Assembly: GCA_016713905.1 (NCBI GenBank)
Contig: JADJOE010000003.1
Location: 434,001 to 498,000 of the forward strand
Origin: Candidatus Vicinibacter proximus
GTDB lineage: Bacteria; Bacteroidota; Bacteroidia; Chitinophagales; Saprospiraceae
Reading direction: 5' to 3'
Length of the DNA: 64,000 bases
Shown: one piece after another, positions 8,498 to 16,631 of the stretch
How positions within the stretch are numbered: position 1 is the first letter of the stretch
How the letters are laid out: every line of letters begins with the position of its first letter
The notes under the pieces: generated by a model
What the model was told of the DNA's origin: nothing
Seen by the model: only the letters and a program-made list of their open reading frames with translations
Databases searched by the model: none
Program-made: the position numbers and the translations under genes

Positions 8498-9121
8498 TCA
8501 TTCATAAAAGCGCACCATTCCGGTGGATACATCATATAGTCCTCCCACAATTTTGATCTTTCCATTTTCTTCCAATTCAGCAATAATTGGACTTTCGCGA
8601 CGGATCCGTTCAATCGTCAGATGAATATTTAGCTCTGTTACTTTTTGGACAAATTCTTCATTGGATCCATTTCGGTTTTCTACAACCGTTTTTTCCTGAA
8701 ATATTGCGGGTTGGATTTTATTCAATAGGGTAGTCAAATTACCCATTTCTACATGATTGCAAGCGCCCACTACTGCGCCACATTTGGTATGTCCGAGGAC
8801 GACGATGATTTTAGTACCAACTACTTTTGTAGCGAATTCCATGCTGCCAAGAATATCCTCGTTAAGAATATTTCCGGCAATGCGGACACTAAAAATGTCT
8901 CCCAACCCCTGATCGAAAATAAGTTCAGCTGATGTGCGACTATCAATACAGCTGAGGATGGTGGCAAAAGGGAATTGGCCGGAAGAAGTTTCATTGACTT
9001 GTTGGAGTAGATTCCGGTTTGCTTTTAAGTTGTTCATAAACCTTTGGTTTCCTTCTTTTAGAATTTGTAGAGCGTTATCCGGAGTAAGGCTACTTTGTGT
9101 TTCTTTAGATTGGGTTCGCAT
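8498..9121 (-). CDS. Beta-class carbonic anhydrase
   Basis: This 207-residue protein has all beta-carbonic-anhydrase zinc ligands: C58 and D60 in SCIDSR (the catalytic Asp-Arg pair is D60-R62), and H111 and C114 in GHTKCGA. It interconverts CO2 and bicarbonate in the cytosol. Its length is normal. It is transcribed divergently from a TetR-family regulator 143 bases away. A TATCTTTG -7 element lies 20 bases upstream, and overlapping palindromes cover the region just upstream of that promoter. Repression by the neighbouring TetR protein is the natural inference, though unproven. Confidence 0.95.
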   Translation of the reverse strand: MRTQSKETQSSLTPDNALQILKEGNQRFMNNLKANRNLLQQVNETSSGQFPFATILSCIDSRTSAELIFDQGLGDIFSVRIAGNILNEDILGSMEFATKVVGTKIIVVLGHTKCGAVVGACNHVEMGNLTTLLNKIQPAIFQEKTVVENRNGSNEEFVQKVTELNIHLTIERIRRESPIIAELEENGKIKIVGGLYDVSTGMVRFYE

Positions 9122-9141
9122 GATTTAAAGTTTTATGGTTG

Positions 9142-9149
9142 CAAAGATA
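9142..9149 (-). promoter_or_regulatory. -7 promoter element (TATCTTTG) for the carbonic anhydrase gene
   Basis: Read on the minus strand it is a perfect TAnnTTTG. It ends 20 bases before the ATG at 9121. The inverted repeat at 9165-9183 lies 15 bases upstream of it, where a -33 contact would be expected. Confidence 0.55.
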
Positions 9150-9164
9150 AAACAGCTGGATTAA

Positions 9165-9195
9165 AAGATAGTAACACTATCTTAAGTAAGTGTTA
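9165..9195. promoter_or_regulatory. Overlapping palindromes, probable TetR-family operator
   Basis: Two dyads overlap between the divergent genes. The first is a perfect eight-base inverted repeat AAGATAGT/ACTATCTT with a three-base centre (9165-9183). The second is a 24-base imperfect palindrome (9172-9195), matching in ten of twelve pairs and centred on CTTAAG. The half site GTAAGTGT (9186-9193) recurs at 9230-9237 next to the regulator's own -7 element. Position and symmetry fit autoregulation and control of the carbonic anhydrase by the TetR-like protein. Confidence 0.6.
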
Positions 9196-9239
9196 AAATT
9201 TATTGTATAATGATTTTACTTTTGTTTAGGTAAGTGTAT

Positions 9240-9247
9240 TATTTTTG
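9240..9247 (+). promoter_or_regulatory. -7 promoter element (TATTTTTG) for the TetR-like gene
   Basis: This is a perfect TAnnTTTG match, 17 bases before the ATG at 9265. A TTTG at 9221-9224 lies 15 bases upstream, a little close for a -33 box. Confidence 0.5.
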
Positions 9248-9264
9248 CTAAAATAATAGTGGTC

Positions 9265-9936
9265 ATGGATTTTCAGGTAAAGTTTAACATCAATGAAAAG
9301 ATTTATCTCCGTAATCCCGAAATCAGCGAGATTGGCAAACAAATCGTAAAAAAGGCAATTGACCTTATCTACGAATTGGGATTTGAGCAGTTTACTTTTA
9401 AAAAATTGGCCCATGAGATAAATAGTACAGAAGCTACCGTGTATAGATATTTTGAAAACAAACATCGGTTGTTATTATACATTTTGAATTGGTATTGGTG
9501 TTATATGGAATTTCTGGTAATATTCAAACTGGAAAATGTAGCCGACAAAAAAGAAAAATTAAGAATTATAGTTAATCTTTTGACCCATGAATTTTCGGAA
9601 AGTACCAATCAGTTTGATTACAACAAAAAGTATTTAAATCATATTGTCATTGCAGAAAGCAGTAAGGTTTATTTGGTGAAAGAGGTGTCCGAAATCAATA
9701 AAAATGAGGTATTTAAGCCCTACAAGGATCTATGTGCAAAGATCGCATCAGTGATCAGCAGTTATAATCCAAAATACAAATACCCAAGGTCTTTGAGCAC
9801 TACATTGATTGAAACCTCACACCAACAGCAATATTTTAGTATCAATTTACCAAAACTCACGGATGCTACAGCTAAGAACAAATCAGAATTTACCTGCCAG
9901 TTTATAGAAGATTTCTTGTTTAAGGTATTGGGTTAG
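9265..9936 (+). CDS. TetR/AcrR-family transcriptional regulator
   Basis: This is a 223-residue regulator with an N-terminal TetR helix-turn-helix at about 15-65: QFTFKKLAHEINSTEATVYR, then YFENKHRLL. The C-terminal ligand/dimer domain (about 70-223) is not assignable to a ligand class. A GTG two codons upstream (9259) would add Met-Val, but the ATG at 9265 is the better start. The gene is divergent from the carbonic anhydrase gene, and palindromes in the shared upstream region are good operator candidates. It probably represses one or both genes; the inducer is unknown. Confidence 0.85.
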   Translation: MDFQVKFNINEKIYLRNPEISEIGKQIVKKAIDLIYELGFEQFTFKKLAHEINSTEATVYRYFENKHRLLLYILNWYWCYMEFLVIFKLENVADKKEKLRIIVNLLTHEFSESTNQFDYNKKYLNHIVIAESSKVYLVKEVSEINKNEVFKPYKDLCAKIASVISSYNPKYKYPRSLSTTLIETSHQQQYFSINLPKLTDATAKNKSEFTCQFIEDFLFKVLG

Positions 9937-10021
9937 GAAAACCTGCCTGCTAATGGATCTATTTAGCATGATGAATAAAAATAATTTGCACAGTATATTT
10001 TTTTCTCAATTGGGTAAAAGC

Positions 10022-10552
10022 TTAACCGTGAAATTCCTCAAGATTTCTAATCACTTGTTTGTGGTGATGAACAGCGTGATCGGTCATTACATAAAACAAT
10101 TCTCTGATGGTCAGCCTGCCAAGTAATGGGTGGGGTAAAACCAGAGAATCCAATTCCTCTTCAGAATAATTTTCAAAGTGTTGTCCAATCTTAAGCAGAA
10201 GATCGTATAGTTTACTGGTCAATAATGGCCTGTTGAGCAGATCAAAAGTCTCCGGTACGAATCTATCCGGAGCTTTACCTCCTTTGTTCAAAGCATTTAT
10301 ATAATGTTTTACGATCTCCTCGTAAGGGAGACTGGAATGATCCGATAAACCAAATTTATTTAGGATATATTCTTTGGAAGCCAATGCCTGTTCTATGGGC
10401 AGCAGACATAAATAAATATGGTTTAATTGTTGACCTGCATTCCACTTCTCTGAGGGGCTGAACATCAGTTTTTCATCGGAAAGGTCCTGTACGTATTCCA
10501 CGAACTCCTGATGATTTTTGGTAAACTGATTGATTAATTCCTGACGATTCAT
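10022..10552 (-). CDS. DinB-superfamily protein
   Basis: This 176-residue protein has the DinB_2 pattern: KWNAGQQLNHIYL with the first metal His near residue 46, and a C-terminal HAVHHHKQV with the HxxxH pair. It is a four-helix-bundle, probably metal-binding cytosolic protein. Family members include thiol-dependent transferases (bacillithiol S-transferases, maleylpyruvate isomerase-like enzymes). It is not closely similar to the DinB-like pseudogene at 7454-7915, so it is not a simple duplicate. The stop is 85 bases from the TetR gene's stop (convergent), and its ATG is 22 bases past the upstream gene's stop, so the two may be co-transcribed. Confidence 0.8.
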   Translation of the reverse strand: MNRQELINQFTKNHQEFVEYVQDLSDEKLMFSPSEKWNAGQQLNHIYLCLLPIEQALASKEYILNKFGLSDHSSLPYEEIVKHYINALNKGGKAPDRFVPETFDLLNRPLLTSKLYDLLLKIGQHFENYSEEELDSLVLPHPLLGRLTIRELFYVMTDHAVHHHKQVIRNLEEFHG

Positions 10553-10574
10553 AAATACATCATTAAATTAATGG

Positions 10575-12776
10575 TTACAAAAAATGGATAAAAGGTATGG
10601 TTACATGTCCCTTTGCGCTCACAATGTTCAACCAGTAAAGACCAGGAGAAAGCGCTTGCGTGTTCCACTTTAAATTTATTTCTTTTCCGGATTCATGACG
10701 ATCATCTATTTTTTTACCTTGAAGATTGGTAAGGTATAAATGAACGTCCTGTAATTCACTAAATGTCAATTGCAAAACAAAATGATCACGTGCAGGATTT
10801 GGGTAAAGTATGGCATGCACCATACCAGGTAATAATTCCAGACTGCTACTGAGGTCTACTGTGGCACAATGTATAATTGAACATCCCATGCAATCTGTTA
10901 TGGTTACACAATATGTTCCTGGAGCCAGTGATTTAATTTCTTCTGTAGTTTGGCCGGTGTTCCAAATGTATTGATACGGAGTACATCCACCCTTTGGAAA
11001 TATTTTTATAGATCCATTATTCCTTGCGGGGTCTGAATGGACAATTTGTGATTGTGCAAAAAATGGGGTAGGCTCACTATTAATGCTAACCCTTTCCCCT
11101 GCACTTAAAATAGAATAACTGCCACTGCCACTGGTCTTGATGGAAGTACTGCGCACCATGTAGGTAACATATCCTTTTTCTGCGCAAGCGTCTATGTAGT
11201 TATTACCATTCACCGGAATTGGATTTAGTAATTTATACGTGCTGTCATTGGCAGTTTTCTTATAAATAAAATAACCTGACGAACCGGCCGGATCCACCCA
11301 CTCCAAACGAATGTTGAGTCCATCCTGGCTTGCAGTAAGGCTTTCTACAGGTCTATGGACATGCATTTTGATGGTGGGGTCACCCATGAGTGCAGTAGAC
11401 ACATAGCCGCCATAATATCTGGGTTTGTAAATGCCGCGATTGTTCATCGTCATTTGTGTAGAATATCCTATGTGTGCCCCCATTGCCATGTGGTGTAAGA
11501 ACCAAACCGGGCGATTACCCCATGTGCTGGCCAGGCAGGTTCTCGAGGCAATGGCAGCTCTTAAAAAGTTATTTGGATAATCCCAGTCTCCAAAATAAGA
11601 ACCAAACATCATAGTGAAAATATTCAGTAAAGAATCCTTTGCGAAACTGCTTGTGCTGGAGATGTCAGAGGCACTTTCTGGTCCACCACCGCCACACCCA
11701 TAAGACCATAAGTAAGATTGGTTGGAAAGGGTCTGATGATAAGGCAGGTCTTTGACATTTGCTAACCCAAACATAGGCGCGAAATTCATCCAGCCACTCT
11801 GTCCTAAGCCTTCAATGTCCCGAAAATTATTGTCTACCAGCCCCCTTTCCTCGATACTGATTTTTCCTCTTCGCCAGGCGTGATCTTTGTCCAAATAACG
11901 TCTCAAGAGTTGCTCTTCTGATTCCGGAAATTTGCTCATGTTGGAAAAATCAACACGACCTACTTGCAATCGAACACTAGAAGGAATTACATTTTGATCA
12001 AATTTTCCATCTCCAGGCTTGTTATAGTTTCGGGAACTGGCAGCACTCGATATATTCACCGTCTGATCGGTCCAGAGGCCATCCAGATCGGCATAATAGC
12101 CATCACAAGGCCAGGCACCTCTATGGTCACTGTGGTGACCATCCGGAGCAATTTCGCCGGAATAGGGTACAGGTACGCGTCCCAACAGAAAGAGTGCCTG
12201 GTTATCAGCCGGATTACTTATTGCCCATGATTTTATTCTTGACTTTACTATGCTGACCGAATCTTTTCGATTGACAAAAATTACTTGTGGCTTCCAGCCA
12301 TCCGCTTCCAAATCATCCTGCAAGCGGTTAATCTCAGCGGTGAGTAGATTTTTATAAGTATCGTCCACTACAATCAGACAAATACCAGAAAAGTGAGTAG
12401 GTGGAATTTTAATTCCGGCATAGATGTATCCAGCACCTGAATTTGCACTGCCATCTCCATAAGGAAAAGCTGGAAGACTTTTGATGACCTGGTATTCATA
12501 TCCTTTTTCCGGACTCACTGTGCTGTCAGACCAGGTAGTGCTGCCAGAGCCAAGCACAGCAAGGCTGTCCCGCCAATAGTTTTCTTCCTTGGCTTTGCGC
12601 CAAATAGTGTAACCTCCATTAGCAGTATCCAAAACCCAATCGAGCCTAATCACCGGAGGGTTTTCCTGAACGGTTGCTTGCAGAATTACGGATTGTCTGG
12701 CATCGTACACATTTTGTGCACTACCATACCCTAGTACAAAGCAAAGAATGAAATGCAGGTTTCTGATTACTTTCAT
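10575..12776 (-). CDS. T9SS-sorted protein with gingipain (C25)-like region
   Basis: The start is taken as the ATG at 12776, because the TTG two codons upstream is part of the -7 element. This gives 733 residues. A signal peptide (to about residue 21, ending GYGSAQ) precedes an FN3-like domain. The central region, about 115-480, follows the layout of C25-like peptidases: LIVVDDTYKN, LFLLGRVPVPYSG, DGYYADLDGLW, LQVGRVDFSNM, and a cysteine in YGCGGGG. A second FN3-like unit, one SprB repeat (IWNTGQTTEEIKSL) and a type A sorting domain (ILYPNPARDHF to the C-terminus) follow. Whether it is proteolytic is unsure, since I cannot place the catalytic His with confidence. It would be a cell-surface or secreted protein. 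Confidence 0.7.
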   Translation of the reverse strand: MKVIRNLHFILCFVLGYGSAQNVYDARQSVILQATVQENPPVIRLDWVLDTANGGYTIWRKAKEENYWRDSLAVLGSGSTTWSDSTVSPEKGYEYQVIKSLPAFPYGDGSANSGAGYIYAGIKIPPTHFSGICLIVVDDTYKNLLTAEINRLQDDLEADGWKPQVIFVNRKDSVSIVKSRIKSWAISNPADNQALFLLGRVPVPYSGEIAPDGHHSDHRGAWPCDGYYADLDGLWTDQTVNISSAASSRNYNKPGDGKFDQNVIPSSVRLQVGRVDFSNMSKFPESEEQLLRRYLDKDHAWRRGKISIEERGLVDNNFRDIEGLGQSGWMNFAPMFGLANVKDLPYHQTLSNQSYLWSYGCGGGGPESASDISSTSSFAKDSLLNIFTMMFGSYFGDWDYPNNFLRAAIASRTCLASTWGNRPVWFLHHMAMGAHIGYSTQMTMNNRGIYKPRYYGGYVSTALMGDPTIKMHVHRPVESLTASQDGLNIRLEWVDPAGSSGYFIYKKTANDSTYKLLNPIPVNGNNYIDACAEKGYVTYMVRSTSIKTSGSGSYSILSAGERVSINSEPTPFFAQSQIVHSDPARNNGSIKIFPKGGCTPYQYIWNTGQTTEEIKSLAPGTYCVTITDCMGCSIIHCATVDLSSSLELLPGMVHAILYPNPARDHFVLQLTFSELQDVHLYLTNLQGKKIDDRHESGKEINLKWNTQALSPGLYWLNIVSAKGHVTIPFIHFL

Positions 12777-12779
12777 GTC

Positions 12780-12787
12780 CAAAGCTA
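12780..12787 (-). promoter_or_regulatory. -7 element (TAGCTTTG) abutting the start of the C25-like gene
   Basis: On the minus strand this is a perfect TAnnTTTG that ends only three bases before the ATG at 12776. A TTG lies 16 bases upstream. If used, transcription would start at or very near the ATG, giving a leaderless or near-leaderless mRNA. Confidence 0.45.
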
Positions 12788-12948
12788 AATATTATTTAAT
12801 CATCAAGATGTCCGGTAAGACAAAATGAATGCCGGACCGTATTGCAATCTGACTGCAGATCACCTTATTTTGTTGCATCGGTGCAGTACACAATTTATAC
12901 CATATTAATCTTAAAATTCAGGATGGTTTGTTGATTATAATTGTGGCT

Positions 12949-13482
12949 CTATTTTTCTAAAATCTGTTTGACGTTCTTTAAATTTTTGATTTCCGTATTT
13001 TTTATCATGCCCCGCCCAAACAAATACGACATTAAGTTCAATGGATATTTTTCATCGGCATAAAACTCACTAATAACTTCGGTTTGATTTTCATTAATGA
13101 CCTTAAAGATATTAGCAGCCTTTGCATTTCCTTCAAATGGTCTGATGAATTTTATGTCCACATCTATTCTGTCGTCTGTTAGTTTAGTAATGGTTTGTTC
13201 ACCTTCGCCCACATTATCATCTTTGCTGTTCCAACTTTGTTTGGCTCCGACCGTGCCATCAACTCCTGTGATTACCGGGTGAAGATTAGGATCTGCTTTT
13301 ACCCATTCGCTGAACTCTTCCTGATTCTTTAACATGACTAAATAATCATAGACTTCTTTTTTTGGTTTGTTGATGGTTTCACTCACCGATACTGTGTATT
13401 GTCTTGGTATAAATATGGCAACAATCAGCGGCAATGCGATAATTATTACAAGGATAAGTGAAACTGTTTTTAAGATTTTCAT
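12949..13482 (-). CDS. SRPBCC-superfamily protein with N-terminal membrane anchor
   Basis: This 177-residue protein starts at the ATG at 13482. A longer frame from 13512 exists, but its first codons overlap a perfect -7 element, so it is unlikely. Residues 1-25 (KILKTVSLILVIIIALPLIV) form one membrane helix. The rest resembles polyketide cyclase/START-like proteins: YTVSVSETINKPKKEVYDYL, an internal GTVGAKQSW and a C-terminal amphipathic helix. The fold binds hydrophobic ligands. The ligand is unknown and no operon partner is obvious. Confidence 0.8.
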   Translation of the reverse strand: MKILKTVSLILVIIIALPLIVAIFIPRQYTVSVSETINKPKKEVYDYLVMLKNQEEFSEWVKADPNLHPVITGVDGTVGAKQSWNSKDDNVGEGEQTITKLTDDRIDVDIKFIRPFEGNAKAANIFKVINENQTEVISEFYADEKYPLNLMSYLFGRGMIKNTEIKNLKNVKQILEK

Positions 13483-13509
13483 TAGATTTAGATTTATGTA
13501 TTGTTTAAA

Positions 13510-13517
13510 CAAAGTTA
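13510..13517 (-). promoter_or_regulatory. Promoter -7 element (TAACTTTG) for the SRPBCC gene
   Basis: On the minus strand this is a perfect TAnnTTTG with a TTG 21 bases upstream, within the known 17-23 base spacing. It lies 27 bases before the ATG at 13482 and decides the start of that gene. Confidence 0.6.
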
Positions 13518-13921
13518 AATATTTTTGAAAATTTGAACCAACATCTTTGTTCTGAATAAATCACATACATTGTAAGGAGGTCTTGTTTGTTATTTAGGAG
13601 TTGGGTAGTTTGGAGATTAATCTCTAAATATTATTGTTAACTCAGATTTAAACCTACTGGTCTCATTCAAAGTTATCATTATTATTCTTTCTGAAGGCTC
13701 ATTTGAGAAAATGTTCTAATTTTACACATCTGAAAATATAAGATGGTTGGAGGAATTCTTTTCATTCATGAACATAAGGAGCTTTCATTCTTTCTTTCAG
13801 ATTTATCTTGTGTCTTCAGGAATTTATAAGTTTAAAGCACGATAAACAAAAGTTTGACGAAAAACCGGTTGCATCATTGTAGTCTGTTAAGTAGTTAGGC
13901 ATCGAAATAGAGAAATTATAT
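13518..13921. other. 404-base intergenic region
   Basis: This divergent region lies between the SRPBCC gene and the methyltransferase gene. It holds a perfect 12-base palindrome GAGATTAATCTC at 13613-13624, which may be chance. No small gene or RNA was recognised. Confidence 0.4.
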
Positions 13922-14626
13922 ATGGCTGCAAAAAATGCAATTGAATGGCATACACAAATTGCCAGAAATTTTGATCAGAAATATTCAACCAGTAGGAATT
14001 TTACAGAGCGGTATGCAATTTGGACTAATGTTATTGATAAGTATAGCAATCTTAGCTTAAGTGTTTTGGACATAGGTTGTGGAAGTGGGGTATTCACTTT
14101 CTATTCAGCGGAAAAGAATAATAAGGTTATTGGTATTGATGCAAGCAAAGAGATGTTGAGAATATGCCAGGAAAAGATGGAGAAAACAGGTACAAAAAAT
14201 GTACAATTCCTGAATTGTAATATTGAGTCCTTAGGAAAGAACCTGGATCAGAAAGCGGATATGGTGATTTGCTCAAGTGTACTGGAATACATTGAAGATT
14301 TAGACTCATCATTAGACCTAATTAAGCAAATAATGAATAGGGATGGTCTTTTTTTGTTTTCATTACCAAACAAACAAAGTATTTACAGGAAAATAGAGGC
14401 GCTAACATTTCAATGTATTGGACGACCTAAGTATTACAGATATGTCAGAAATGTTTGTACATTGAAGGATATGGAAAGTAAGTTAAAAAGATTAAATTTT
14501 TCCATTGTAGAAAGCCAATACTATGGTGAAACTCCAATCCTGTCGTGGTTATTTCGCGTATTTGGGAAATCTCAATATTCTGATAATTTGTTTATTATTG
14601 TCGCTCGGTTAATACCGTCTTTATAA
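13922..14626 (+). CDS. Class I SAM-dependent methyltransferase
   Basis: This 234-residue protein has the class I Rossmann motifs: motif I VLDIGCGSGVF (about 44-54), the acidic residue after strand 2 in VIGIDASKEM, motif II QFLNCNIESL, and post-motif DMVICSSVLEYIEDL. This layout is shared by UbiG/BioC-type small-molecule methyltransferases. The substrate is unknown. It stands alone on the plus strand, about 2 kb from the end of the biosynthetic operon at 16.6-23.9 kb, which it could serve in trans, although nothing shows this. Confidence 0.85.
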   Translation: MAAKNAIEWHTQIARNFDQKYSTSRNFTERYAIWTNVIDKYSNLSLSVLDIGCGSGVFTFYSAEKNNKVIGIDASKEMLRICQEKMEKTGTKNVQFLNCNIESLGKNLDQKADMVICSSVLEYIEDLDSSLDLIKQIMNRDGLFLFSLPNKQSIYRKIEALTFQCIGRPKYYRYVRNVCTLKDMESKLKRLNFSIVESQYYGETPILSWLFRVFGKSQYSDNLFIIVARLIPSL

Positions 14627-14769
14627 TTTCTAAGCGAAAAATTTTATCAATGGATAGATCAAACATGTAATAATATATTGAATTAGAATAAATTGATTGT
14701 TAAAATCTTTGATTTTAATCCCATATAAATTAGCCTGCCTCCTCAGAATTAAATTATCAGACTTGATTT

Positions 14770-15819
14770 CTATTTTACCAGAAAGAGTTTTTGGACGGTT
14801 TCTATACTGTTGAATTTGATTTTACATAGATAGATCCCAGCCACAAAACCATCCGCGTTCCATTCTATTTCATGAGTGCCGCTTTCTTGTTCCTCATTGA
14901 GAAGAGCAGCACATAACTCACCTGTTTCATTATAAATATTAATTTGCACATTACCTTTTGATGGAATCTGATAGCTAATGGTGGTCATTCTTTGAAAGGG
15001 ATTTGGGTAATGCGAACTTGTGAGTTTGGGTGGTTCGGCTACAGATTGTGTTGAACTTATTGGATTTAACACACTACTTGCCCAGGAGTTACCCACCCTG
15101 ATACCATCCAGTAGGATGTAGCATCCATTAAGTCCGGATTGAGCGTAATTGTTGAGTAAGACCACACTGCCTTGACCTGTATAATCGCCTCCATCCACAG
15201 TAGAAGCCATAGGTATATTTGGTTCAGTAGCGGGAACCTCTTTGTCAAAAACATATAAGGAGGATACATCGTTATCACTGCCTGGAATAAAGCTGTATTT
15301 GAGTACAATAAGGTAAGTTTTTTGGATTTTAAATAGAGTGCTAACATAGTCAATATCTTCATTAATTGTTTTCTGCACACCAAGGCTAAATGTCGTATCA
15401 GAAAGCCGGTTGATGTGCAGGGAAGTATTAATATTCGTGCCGCCGGTGTTGGGGTTATATCCTATACAATATCCTTTTGTGACCGAAGACGGTAAATTGT
15501 CCATACGAAACATAAAAGATAAGTAGGCTGACCCCGTGGTAATAGCTTTGCTAAAATTATGATAAAGCACATCTCCGTTGCCGGAGTTAGTAAGAAGACA
15601 ACAGTTGCCTCTGCCTGAACCCACATAATCCTTGTATTCAAGTCCCGGACCCACAACTTTAATATTGTATTTGGAATCAATGCCGGATTTGTACCAATTT
15701 CCTGAATTTTCAAGACTGTCCACTGGAGGATAGATAAAATCTTCAGTTATTTGGTTTTGTCCATAATTAGAGGTGTTAAGTCCCATAAATAATGCCAATA
15801 AAATGTAGATTTTTTTCAT
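14770..15819 (-). CDS. Secreted T9SS cargo protein of unknown function
   Basis: This 349-residue protein has a signal peptide (MKKIYILLALFMGLNTS, mature from about residue 21). A beta-rich middle domain of about 230 residues looks like a concanavalin/LamG-type jelly roll: SGRGNCCLLTNSGNGDVLYH and, later, LDGIRVGNSW. The C-terminal type A sorting domain begins SSHYPNPFQRMTTISY and contains GFVAGIYLCKIKF. The jelly-roll call rests on pattern only. The gene is isolated, with spacers of more than 140 bases on both sides. Confidence 0.75.
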   Translation of the reverse strand: MKKIYILLALFMGLNTSNYGQNQITEDFIYPPVDSLENSGNWYKSGIDSKYNIKVVGPGLEYKDYVGSGRGNCCLLTNSGNGDVLYHNFSKAITTGSAYLSFMFRMDNLPSSVTKGYCIGYNPNTGGTNINTSLHINRLSDTTFSLGVQKTINEDIDYVSTLFKIQKTYLIVLKYSFIPGSDNDVSSLYVFDKEVPATEPNIPMASTVDGGDYTGQGSVVLLNNYAQSGLNGCYILLDGIRVGNSWASSVLNPISSTQSVAEPPKLTSSHYPNPFQRMTTISYQIPSKGNVQINIYNETGELCAALLNEEQESGTHEIEWNADGFVAGIYLCKIKFNSIETVQKLFLVK

Positions 15820-15988
15820 TTAATAATTATTAAAATATACGATCAATTTTGTCAAAGTAAAAGGTAAAAATGGGAAAAATTTAGTGTAATTTCAAATAAG
15901 CGAAATATTTTTTCTTCAAGATATCAAAATTATAGCCTATGAATGTGACTAATTCTGGCGCTGCATTCGGATTCAGGTAAGACCTATT

Positions 15989-16453
15989 TTATCGGAATAA
16001 ATTATAAAAATAATCCCGATCATATTCATATTTTTTTAAATATTCGATGGTTACATCGAGTATGGTACTGCATTTTTCTATATATTCATTTGGGTTCCTG
16101 TTTTTGAAAAATTGAATAAGGATGTCATAAGTATTTGGATGGCTATAATATTTAGTCTGAAATGTTAAATCTATTTTTTCAAATTTGCTATTCGTTGTTC
16201 TCCAGGAATTATGTAAATAAAAATAATAAAGTACAATTCTTAAACAGACTTCGTTGAAATCATCAGCATCAATCTTATCTTTTGCTGATTTTGAAAAATG
16301 ATCATGAACAATCTTAAAATTTTGAGTTACGGTCTTTATGGTTTCCTCAATGGTTTGACCAGGGAGAGGATAATTCTGGAATTCTGTAGTTAAATGAATG
16401 CCATGAATGTTTTCACTTAGTTCGATTTTAATTTTTTCAATATAAAATACCAT
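15989..16453 (-). CDS. Hypothetical cytosolic protein, 154 residues
   Basis: I do not recognise this family. The protein has no signal peptide or membrane helix. It opens with two beta-strands (MVFYIEKIKIELSENIHGI), and the rest is predicted mostly helical with many aromatic residues (CLRIVLYYFYLHNSW, then YDRDYFYNLF at the C-terminus). The reading frame is clean and uses codons like its neighbours, so it is probably real. It lies 178 bases downstream of the biosynthetic operon and is oriented with it, but the spacing does not show co-transcription. Confidence 0.5.
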   Translation of the reverse strand: MVFYIEKIKIELSENIHGIHLTTEFQNYPLPGQTIEETIKTVTQNFKIVHDHFSKSAKDKIDADDFNEVCLRIVLYYFYLHNSWRTTNSKFEKIDLTFQTKYYSHPNTYDILIQFFKNRNPNEYIEKCSTILDVTIEYLKKYEYDRDYFYNLFR

Positions 16454-16631
16454 ACTATTTCTAAATTAAGGGTTAGCATCCAACCATTTCTTTATGGCCA
16501 AACAGGAAGTTATAATAGTATAATTCAACCATTTTTTATTGAGTTTTTTTTTCGTTCCGGTGGCCATTCCATTATTCTTTCCAGCGTCATGTTTTTATAT
16601 CTTAGTTTATCAATTTGGAAATTTAAATTTG

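Noticed and set aside
13613..13624. Palindrome GAGATTAATCTC as an operator
   Set aside because: A 12-base AT-rich palindrome in a 400-base region is weak evidence by itself and is not near a recognised promoter.
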